In this document: positions 56,070-64,000 of the stretch, piece by piece | Layout of the letters: the number at the start of each line of letters is the position of its first letter | How positions within the stretch are numbered: position 1 is the first letter of the stretch | From: Telopea speciosissima | Taxonomy: Eukaryota; Streptophyta; Magnoliopsida; Proteales; Proteaceae | Reading direction: 5' to 3' | NCBI RefSeq assembly: GCF_018873765.1 | Contig: NC_057924.1 | Location: 12,115,001 to 12,179,000 of the forward strand | DNA: 64,000 nucleotides | Translations under genes and position numbers: made by a program | The notes under the pieces: model-generated | The model's database searches: none | What the model saw: the letters and a program-made list of their open reading frames with translations, nothing else | Told to the model about the DNA's origin: nothing

Positions 56070-57345
56070 TAGGTAAAAGCTCCAGGTGCACCATCGTCAA
56101 ATACACCTTGTGATGATAACACGTGACATAATGGGATCTAATGGTCCAAATTGAAAGAGAAATCTGGACTTTCATTTCACAAATCCGATTTTTCCCTACA
56201 ATCGCTCTCTGTCTCTCCCGTCTCCCCTTTCGCAAGACGACTTGACTAGAGCGCCGTCGGTGGAGGTGGTTTCCGTCACCGTAATCTGCATCCTCACGCC
56301 GGCGTGACAACCTCACGTCGATGGAGCACCCTCACGAATCTCTTTCTTTTTAAATCCCTAACTCCCATAACTCCAGATTCGAATCGTTCTTCTTCTTCGC
56401 ATAAACAAAGCTTTTGCCCCTGCAACTTCTGGTATGGGACTATTTCAGTCAAAGAATCATGGTTTCTCTCTAAGAAGAAGAAGAAGAAGAAGAAGAAGTC
56501 AAGAAACTAGATTTTACCCTTTATTTTTTTTAATCTTTGTACTTAAACTATTGTCTTCCATCAGAAACCTTCTTGTTCTTGTCGTTCAATTTGATCTTGA
56601 TTTGGTAAACCTGCTTTTGGGTCTCTGTTTTTTCTTTCAATACAATTATCAGTCTCCATTTTCCAACCTTTCTAGGATTCTCTGCTTTGTAGGTTCAATT
56701 TCAAGTTGCCCCTTCTCTTCTTCAATCCAATCAGAGCGAGTGGGTTAGTCCCATAACTATATAAATTTATGTTTCTATTCATCTCTTTTTAAAGTTTCAG
56801 AATTTGGGTCTCCTTTTTTTTAATTTGTTTATGAATAGGTTATACAAATTCTGATTTTAAGGGTTTTTTGGCTTTTTATCAGTTTCTGCTTCGCCCCAAA
56901 TCGAGAGATTAGGAAAAGCAGCCAGGATTCTTGGTTCTTTTTGGAGCTATTAGCCACACAAAAGAGCTGCAGAGGAGTTGAAAAACCTCATGTTTGACCT
57001 CCACTTTGGACTCTAAAGGAAAGAGTTCTCACAGCTTCTTCTCTAACTTGATAGATTCTTTCCCACTTCACATGGTTTCTGATGATACAAAGATGATGGA
57101 AGGTTCTTTTGTTTCTTACGGTGACGGAAACCACCTTCACGGACGGCGCTTTGGTCAGGTCGTCGTAAGAGACGAGAGACGGGGAGAGACAAAGAGAGAC
57201 TAGAAGGAAAAATCGCATTTTGTGAAATGATAGTTCAGATTTCACTTTCAATTTAGACCGTGAGATCTCATTATGCCACGTGTCATCATCACAGGGATGC
57301 ACTTGACTAACACGTGAGACGATAAAAATTCTTTTAACCTATCCT
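56070..57345. mobile_element. second long-TIR element (Mutator-like)
   Basis: Inverted arms lie at about 56070-56290 and 57100-57345. They pair through tgtgatgataacacgtgaca, taatgggatct, atttcacaaatccgattttt, gacttgactagagcgccgtc and gaggtggtttccgtcaccgt with their complements on the right. The interior (56330-57100) is pyrimidine-rich with a (aag)n run at about 56473-56498 and no transposase. It could be captured promoter or leader sequence. No convincing target duplication, so the borders are approximate. Confidence 0.75.
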
Positions 57346-57980
57346 ATACTAAGCTGGTCCAATCTAATGATCAACCACTCATCATCTCTAATGGGAGTTT
57401 TGATGGGATAAACAACGTAAGAGAGGCAGGATGGGCAGCCATGATTATTTAATTTTAACAATACCTTTGAATCAATAGTTATAGATTAGAGGTTTGCAGG
57501 AAACCCGGAAGAAGCAGAGACGAAGGGGCTAGAACAAGGAATCCGTTGGGCATTGCACTAATATGGGCTTCCAAACAGAACACTGTTGGCCTATTCAGCT
57601 CAGCCAATTCATCTGCTGCCTTGAAGCTGGAAATAAACTGTTAGGTCTAAAAATAGTGAAGACAGTAAGAAAATGGTGTGAAATGAGAGATGAATTGGTT
57701 GGAGGAATGGGTGATAACCCTCCCATTTAAGCCTTTGTCCACACACATTCAACCAATACACCTTGGCCATCGGAGACCTCAAAAAAAATTAAGAGAAAAG
57801 AGGAAAAAACACACTCACCATTTCCATCCTCATCTCTCCTTCATTTCAAAGTTTCAACAAACAGAACTATTTCTCCCAATTGCCCAATCCTCTGTAAATA
57901 GACATTTTGATTTCTTAGGGGAACAGAGGAGGCTTCACCGAAATTCTCCTCTTCCTTTCTGGTCTCACTCCAATTCAATT
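57346..57980 (+). promoter_or_regulatory. upstream region and leader of the NHL gene
   Basis: No other gene. An ATG at 57690 opens a frame that stays open into the NHL coding region (97 extra codons), but its residues are unlike the family and are read here as 5' leader. From 57780 on the sequence is pyrimidine-rich, as in plant leaders. Confidence 0.45.
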
Positions 57981-58733
57981 ATGTATAATAATAACCAGAG
58001 GGTGTATCCAATGGATACAGACATGAACGACAATGGTGGTCATCCTCCTAATCCAACAAAATACGTGATGCTTTCAGAGAACGGCGGCAGCCTTCGACCT
58101 CCGCCATATCGCCGGAATATCCCACGTTACCAGTCTACCCCCAAGAGAAAGGGTTGCTCATGTGGCAAATGTCTATGCTGTTGTTGCTGCTTCCTCCTCA
58201 TCCTCATCATCCTCCTGGTAAGCTTCACCTTCTTATTCTATAGCTATTTCAAGCCTAAGATCCCTTCCTATAAGGTACAAGACCTCAACGTTGGCGCCTT
58301 CAATGTACAACCCGATTTCAGCCTCTACACAGAGTTCATTGTCCATGTTAAGGCCGAGAACCCCAATGAAAAAATTGGCTTTACTTATGGCAAAAACAGT
58401 TCGGTGGTTGTGGCTTACTCTGGCGCACCACTCTGTTCTGGTAAGCTCCCTGCTTTCTATCAGGATAAAAAGAACACAACCCTTATAAAGGTAGTGTTGA
58501 AAGGGAAAAGTGAGTTTGGTTCTGGGCTCCAAGCTGCTTTAATGGAGAATAAGCATACTGGAAGGATACCTTTGCTGATTATGGTGAAAGTTCCTGTAAG
58601 TGTTGTGCTTGGGGAATTACACATGCAGCAGATTGTTGTTGAGGTTAATTGCTCCTTGGTCGTTAATGATTTGTCTCCAAAGAAGAAAATTGGGATCTTG
58701 TCAAGTAAATACCATGTATCAGCTTCATTATGA
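57981..58733 (+). CDS. NDR1/HIN1-like (NHL) LEA_2 membrane protein
   Basis: A 250-residue protein in a single exon. The N-terminal 57 residues are hydrophilic, Pro/Asn-rich and cytosolic in the family. A Cys cluster (GCSCGKCLCCCCCF, residues 58-71), likely palmitoylated, leads into one membrane helix (about 71-90). The extracytoplasmic LEA_2 domain follows (about 95-245) with KIPSYKVQDLNVGAF, FIVHVKAENPNEKIGFTYG and a C-terminal VEVNCSLVVND. Possible N-glycosylation sites are KNSS and KNTT. NHL proteins sit at the plasma membrane and take part in defence and stress responses; which member this is cannot be told. The start at 57981 was chosen over the in-frame ATG at 57690 because family members begin shortly before the Pro-rich stretch. 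Neighbouring sequence is transposon-derived. Confidence 0.92.
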   Translation: MYNNNQRVYPMDTDMNDNGGHPPNPTKYVMLSENGGSLRPPPYRRNIPRYQSTPKRKGCSCGKCLCCCCCFLLILIILLVSFTFLFYSYFKPKIPSYKVQDLNVGAFNVQPDFSLYTEFIVHVKAENPNEKIGFTYGKNSSVVVAYSGAPLCSGKLPAFYQDKKNTTLIKVVLKGKSEFGSGLQAALMENKHTGRIPLLIMVKVPVSVVLGELHMQQIVVEVNCSLVVNDLSPKKKIGILSSKYHVSASL

Positions 58734-59273
58734 CTTATGAGATGATAATGTTACTCTTAAGTCTTTTACTTTGTCCCTCTTCTTTTGGTTTTTTTCAAGT
58801 TTCTAAAGTCTGCAAATTCAAATTCATGGTGAAGTGGGTGGAGGAAATGGGGAGAGGGAAGAGAGGAGGATAGGTGAAGGGAAGAGCTTCCATTGTAATA
58901 TACAAAAATGGGTTCAAACTTAAAAAGGTTTTGCAGTTGCAGGTCCTATAGGCTAAAATTCTCTTCATATCAGCAAAAACAAAAATTTTTGTTACAGTTT
59001 ATTCATGGTGGATGTATTTGGTTCTCAACAAAAAGGATCCACAGTGTAATATTGATTGTGATTTATATAGGATACTTTAGAATGTAATTATAAAATGGGG
59101 GGAGTTTTTATTTTTTATTTTATTTTTTATAGGTATTCAAAATAGGGAGGGGGTCACTACCCGGCTGTATGGCCACTGTGCCGCGCAGCATTCTTTTTCC
59201 TCCAAAATATAATGAAAAGGAGATCAAGATAAAAAGAAAGAAAGAACCTACAAAGGATAGGCAGCCCTAGTAT
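58734..59273. other. 3' flank of the NHL gene
   Basis: Probable 3' UTR followed by AT-rich noncoding sequence. No other feature. Confidence 0.4.
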
Positions 59274-59452
59274 TTTTATCTGATCCATTTTCTGTCCGCT
59301 CCATTTCCCTAAGTTACTATAATAAAGGGAAGTGGACCCCAGCTGGGCAGTGTGTTCGAGCAGGGATAGGGTGGTCATTTATGCCCCCTTCTATTAGAGG
59401 AACTTGGGGAAATGAACCTGCCCAGGAAATGGAGCAGATAAAGGTCCGACAA
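59274..59452. mobile_element. foldback element, family C
   Basis: Arms ttttatctgatccattttct / gtccgctccatttccc pair with ggggaaatgaacctgcccag and gaaatggagcagataaagg. The words gcagtgtgttcgagcaggg and ctattagaggaacttgggg mark the family. Flanks ccctagtat (59265-59273) and ccctaagat (59453-59461) match at seven of nine positions. Confidence 0.7.
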
Positions 59453-59461
59453 CCCTAAGAT

Positions 59462-60254
59462 GCTTTATTTAGACAAACTTGAGGGGGTGAATTAGGGTCA
59501 CAGATTTTTTTTCATAATTATTCCCAACACTTGTCGCAACCAAGGTTTAAAATCTTGTTTCGTTTCGATGTTTCTATCTGATCGAAATTTTCGAGATACC
59601 AAATTTTCGTTGAAATATGGTATTTTTTCTGTGAGTGTAAAATGTCAAAATGACCGAGATTTCCAGATTTTCCGAAACGAGATGACCAGAATTTTCAAAA
59701 TTTTCAAAATATTGCATTTTTTTCAATTCGATGTTGCATTTTGTTTCAACTCGACCGAGATACTTGAAGTTCTAGAAATATCGACCGAGACGAAACGTGT
59801 TTTTGTACTATGGTTGCAACATACCCTTGATATTCCACCACTGATGGCAGTATGTCAAACAACATTGATGGGACGACACTCACAACTTGCACACAAAAAC
59901 TATCTCACTGACGACACACACACATATAAATGCACAACCACTGATTGGCTGGGGCAATCCCAAGTTTACCAATCCCACACATAGAATAAGCAAACACATT
60001 GTCGTATGCACTTCCACCTCATTACCATAAAGTGGTCAAGTCTACCAGATAGTGCACACTCATCCTGTCATCATCATAACACTCCAATAATAATAAATAA
60101 AAAAAGGTGTACCCAATGCACGAGGTTCCCACCATTGCACTCTAATATGCACAATAATAATGCAATCACACAGAGAGACAATATATACATGGTTTGGCGA
60201 TGTGCCTACATCCAAGAGATTTTCCTTTGTCAATTTTGATTAATAATAAATTTT
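59462..60254. other. intergenic, degenerate repeat
   Basis: About 59540-59810 is a repeat of cgagattttc / gaaattttcgagat words, similar in style to the gataccgata repeats elsewhere. The rest is AT-rich. No gene. Confidence 0.4.
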
Positions 60255-60640
60255 GGGTAAATCATACATCACCCCTTGATTTTCAAACGAAACTCAGATC
60301 ACCCCCTGATTTTTGAAAAAACTCAAATCACCTACTCTACAGTAACAGTGTTAGTTTGCTATTAGTTATTGGTGTGAAAGGACCATTTTACCCTTGTACT
60401 AAAACATTAGAATTAAATTTATAATACTACCCTTCAAAATCTATGTTTGGAGGTCAAGGGTAGTTTAGGGATTTAAATTTATTTAACTAGCTGACATCAT
60501 CACTTAACAGCATAAAACTAATGGTAGGGACTAATTTGTCATATTGGGGTCTAAACCAGGGGTGATTTGAGTTTTTCAAAAAACCAGGGGGTGATCTGAG
60601 TTTCATTTGAAAATCAGGAGGTGATGTGTAATTTATCCAA
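60255..60640. mobile_element. long-TIR element, TIR gggtaaat...catcacccc
   Basis: About 386 bp. The left arm (gggtaaatcatacatcaccc, cttgattttcaaacgaaact, cagatcaccccctga) is repeated inverted at the right end (gggggtgatctgagtttcat, ggtgatgtgtaatttatcc). Flanks ataaatttt (60246-60254) and ataaattta (60641-60649) differ at one of nine bases. Confidence 0.75.
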
Positions 60641-60852
60641 ATAAATTTAAATCCCTAAACTACCCTTGACCAATGTTGAAGATGAAGGAAGGGTAGTATT
60701 ATATTTAATTCTAATGTTTTAGTGCAAGGGTAAAATAGTCCTTTCACATCAATAACTAATAGCAGACTAACATCGGTGATTTGAGTTTTTTCAAAAATCA
60801 GGGGGTGATTTGAGTTTCATTTAAGAACTAGGGGGTGATGTATAATTTACCC
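60641..60852. mobile_element. half copy of the gggtaaat long-TIR family
   Basis: Contains the family interior (aatccctaaactacccttga) and a right arm ending gggggtgatgtataatttaccc. The matching left arm is missing. Confidence 0.65.
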
Positions 60853-60883
60853 TTGTTTTCAGTTCTGGTAACATTTTATTAAT

Positions 60884-62474
60884 GGGGAAATGTCATCCCC
60901 CTCCCTTCTAAGTTTGCCTAATATCAATCCAGTACCCAAGTTTTGAAAAATATCTTTACCCTCCCCTATTTTATAAAGTTGCCATCAACCGTACCCTAAC
61001 TAGGTAACGCTGTTAAAAAAAAAAAAGTGTAAAGACAAAATTACCCTTTTTAAAATTACTGTAGAGCCCTTCAACAAATTTAACAATTCAGTATTAGAGA
61101 CAGCCATGTGAATCTGTGATTCTTCTTCGTCTTCCTCTCGGAACACCAGTGGTTTCTCTGAATGCATCTGTAACTCCGAGCCACCCAGCCCTGTAAACCT
61201 GCCCCAAAATCCCACCATCACCACCATTCCGCCTCCTAACCCCATACCCTCCCTTCCCTGCCAACTGCTCCGCCATTCCTTAGTTCCCTGAACTCTGATA
61301 TTTCTATCTCAAATTCATCTTTCTTCAGTTCTTCTACTCTCTTTCTCTCTCTCCCCTTTTACCTCTCTATTTGTTCTTATTCTCACACTCTCTCTGGTGG
61401 GTCTTTCAGAAAATTAAAATCTATTACAAGCGAAAAAATGGGTTTTTTTTATTCATCCATAATCCTCCGATAGCCTCTGTTACTGTTTGTTTCCTTCGTT
61501 TTACACTACTAGTACCGATTATCTTTTTGTTTAGTTGCTTCCTGAACCTTATCCTTGTTGAAACAGAGACCCATGGCTAAGTACACCTGGAATTTACTAT
61601 TTCAAGAGCGAAGAACGGATCTAATTTTTTGGAGGATTCGTGTACTGTGAATGCTTCAAAGAGAACCCAGATCAGATTTCAGAGCTGAAATTGATATTGA
61701 AGATGAAAAAGAAATGGGATGCTGGATACCCCATTGCTTCATCAGTCTGAGACTCAAGAACTGGACCCTGACATCAAAGCCAATCGTGGCGGCCGTCGGA
61801 GAGATAAAATAATAAATCAAAAAACAAAAAGAAGAATATTTTAGAAAGAAACCAATTTGGGATTCTGATATTGGGATCAAATTTCAGGCACTAAAGTTGA
61901 TTTTAAAGGAGAGATCAGGAACAGGCACATGAGCACATCGGAGACTTAGAACAGATGCAAAAAACACATAAAGGGAAAAATTAATGGAAAGTAATTGAAA
62001 CTACAAGTGCGGGTTTTATTTTAGAACAGGAAGGAAGAAGTAGGGGGAGACAGCGAGAGAGAGAGAGAAAGATAGAAAAGAGGCAAAAGGATTGCAGACT
62101 TGCTGTACACAAATGCCACACTGCACCAAACCCGTCAATAATGTATTGTTTACTTCTAGGAAGAAGAAGTGATGATTATGGTGGTGCTGGCGGAGGAAGA
62201 AGACAAAGAAGAAGAAAGAAGCAAAAGGGCAAGTGGGGGAGGGCAAATTGGGAAAGTAGGGGAGAGCAAAATTAGACTATACTTATACTAAGGGCATTTT
62301 GGGGTTTTATAAATTTTGTACATACCATATCATCACTTTTAATGGATTTTTTTAACGGTGAGGGTATGGTTGATAGAATCTTTATAAAGTAGGGGAGGGG
62401 ATAGATATTTTTCAAAACTTGGGTATTTGATTGATATTAGGCAAACTTAGAGGAGAGGGGATGATATTTTCCCA
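60884..62474. mobile_element. 1.6-kb long-TIR element, exact 9-bp duplication
   Basis: The inverted arms begin ggggaaatgtcatcccc and include cctaatatcaatccagtacc, caagttttgaaaaatatctt and taccctcccct. They recur inverted at about 62340-62474 and end ggggatgatattttccca. Flanked by exact tttattaat at 60875-60883 and 62475-62483. The interior (about 61080-62260) has ordinary-looking leader/exon-like sequence on both strands but no transposase; it may be captured host DNA. It sits between copies of the gggtaaat family. Confidence 0.85.
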
Positions 62475-62488
62475 TTTATTAATTTATT

Positions 62489-63007
62489 GGGTAAATTACA
62501 CGTCACCCCTTCATTTTCAAACAAAACTCAGATCACCTCCTGGTTTTTGAAAAAACTCAAATCACTCCCTGATTTAGACCCTAATATGACAAATTAGTCC
62601 CTACCGTTAGTTTTATGTTGTTAAGTGATGATGTTAGCCAATTAAATAAATTTAAATCCCTAAACTACCCTTGACCAATGTTGAAGATGAAGGAAAGGTA
62701 GAACTGGAAATTTAATTCTAATATTTTAGTACTAGGATAAAATTGTCCTTTCACACTAATAACTAATAGCAGACTAACAACGTTACTGTAAAGGGGTAAT
62801 TTGAGTTTTATTTAAAAATTAGGAGGTGATATATAATTTATCCAATTTATTTAACTGGTTGACGTCATCATTTAACAATATAAAACTAACAATAGGGACT
62901 AATTTGTCATATTGGGGTCTAAACCAAAAGGTGATTTAAGTTTTTTCAAAAACCAAAGGGTAATCTGAGTTTCGTTAAAAAACCAAGGGATGACGCATAA
63001 TTTACCC
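62489..63007. mobile_element. further copies of the gggtaaat long-TIR family
   Basis: A copy with both ends runs 62489-62843 (gggtaaattacacgtcaccc to ggaggtgatatataatttat plus cc). A right half follows to 63007 (ending gggatgacgcataatttaccc). The interior ttaaatccctaaactaccct and gaccaatgttgaagatgaag match 60650-60690 closely. Confidence 0.75.
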
Positions 63008-63819
63008 TTAAATTAAATATACAATACTACCCTTCCTTCATCTTCAATCCTTTCCTTTTTCTTCCATCTTCTTCCACTCATCCCTCTGTACCTCAAGTTC
63101 GCGCCGCCACCGTCACCTCCACCGCCACTACCATCACCACAACCACCGCCATCACCTAAAACTCTGAGTTGCAGAACCTCTCCATCGCTCCACATCCGGG
63201 AGAACCTAGATTGCTTTTATCCAAAGAGCAGAAGTGATTACTAAGCCGGTGCAGGGCTCCTGCAGCCTTGCAACAGTTCTGGTCCCTTTAAACTTGCAGA
63301 AGATTAAGCTAATGAAGAAATCAACCCCATTATCGCACCCCAGTAGGCCAAATTCCAAATTCCAAATTCCAAACCCAGATAGAGAAATGCATAGCATTTC
63401 ATTTCTTACTTAATAGTAATCCATGAAATTCAAAAAAAAAAAAAAAAAGAAGAAGAAGAAGAATATTCCTTAAGTCCTTATAGAGATGGAGAAAAAAAGA
63501 GAAAAAATGGACATGGAAGGATTGAAAGACTGATTTGGACGTTAGAGCCCACTTTCTCTTTCTTTCCAGAAACATACTTGAGCTACACTACTTTTCTCCT
63601 CTCTCTAAAATCTACAAACTACAATGAGAGAGATTAAGCTCAAAAATAAAAAGATCTCGATTACAGAGAACGAATTCTGAATTCAAAAGCTAACAAGGTA
63701 AAATTAAAGAAGAAAGAAAGTAATCCCAAAAAGGATTATAAAAAAAAAGAAGGAAAAAGTCAAAGGCGGAATTCAAAAGTGTGGTGGTGGTGGTTGTTGT
63801 CTGGCGGTTGGGGCCCAAA
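63008..63819. other. no gene assigned; possible 3' region of the edge gene
   Basis: A CCACC-rich stretch at 63095-63160, an A-run plus (gaa)n at 63431-63462, and AT-rich sequence. Some of it is probably 3' UTR of the minus-strand gene that enters from the right edge. Confidence 0.35.
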
Positions 63820-64000
63820 TCAAACCGAAGAGAGATTGCAGCCATAGATTGATACCCCACATGACTCCGCTGGTGGAGCAGGGTGGCTATGGCTTCCCCC
63901 GCCACCACCACCACCACCGCTTCCGAAACCTGACGGAGAGTGACCAACGCTACCCGAGCCTGAACTCTGCAACTCATCTTCAGCTGGCAACCGGTGATAA
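63820..64000 (-). CDS. C-terminal part of an unrecognised gene running off the window
   Basis: A minus-strand frame is open from the window edge to a TGA at 63822-63820, about 59 residues. It reads LPAEDELQSSGSGSVGHSPS, a (G)8 run, then SHSHPAPPAESCGVSIYGCN and LSSV. Acidic/Ser-rich then Gly-rich, with no domain I recognise. The frame has clear coding-like composition, unlike the alternative frame on the same strand (63690-63977), which reads long Val and Thr runs. The rest of the gene lies beyond the window, so start, length and function are unknown. Confidence 0.4.
   Translation of the reverse strand, partial: YHRLPAEDELQSSGSGSVGHSPSGFGSGGGGGGGGSHSHPAPPAESCGVSIYGCNLSSV

Overview
The window is nuclear DNA of a flowering plant. 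It has multi-exon genes with GT-AG introns, plant-specific gene families (EPF peptide, NHL/LEA_2, CIP7, TIR-only), Tat-lineage Ty3 retrotransposon remains and a very high load of short non-coding DNA transposons. The gene set does not fix the family. Nothing looks grass-like, and a woody eudicot or magnoliid is plausible, but that is inference.

Five genes can be modelled with confidence. (1) A two-exon TIR-only immune-type gene, minus strand, 5351-6177. (2) A ten-exon ELMO-domain gene, minus strand, 19565-25528, joined here exon by exon in phase to give 285 residues. (3) A secreted stomatal-patterning peptide of the EPF1 type, minus strand, 30990-31346. (4) A nine-exon COP1-interacting protein 7 (CIP7) gene, plus strand, 41996-50147, whose last exon shows a probable one-base homopolymer frameshift. 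(5) An NDR1/HIN1-like LEA_2 membrane protein, plus strand, 57981-58733. A sixth, unrecognised coding tail runs off the right edge (minus strand, 63820-64000). The genes are unrelated in function and there is no sign of a cluster.

Layout: 1-5 kb, repeats and one hAT-type element. 5.3-6.2 kb, the TIR gene. 6.7-8.9 kb, foldback elements. 8.9-14.7 kb, an internally deleted Tat-lineage LTR retrotransposon with two LTRs, an integrase pseudogene, an antisense ORF and three tandem-repeat blocks. 15-18.8 kb, a LINE tail split by a foldback element, an old direct-repeat pair and an hAT element. 19.5-25.5 kb, the ELMO gene. 26.8-28.2 kb, a long-TIR Mutator-like element. 29.3-41.4 kb, the EPF1 gene within a dense field of foldback and hAT elements and one SINE. 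42-50.2 kb, CIP7. 50.7-57.3 kb, two LINE derivatives, an hAT element, foldback elements and a second long-TIR element. 58-58.7 kb, the NHL gene. 59.3-63 kb, nested long-TIR elements.

The most striking signal is a collection of GC-rich, nearly perfect palindromic elements of about 150-190 bp. Several are bounded by exact or near-exact 9-bp target duplications, as expected for Mutator-type transposition, yet they fall into several families with different arms. One copy sits inside a LINE RNase H coding tail, so mobility can be read directly. All splice models, target duplications and repeat pairings were derived by eye; no alignment or database search was run.
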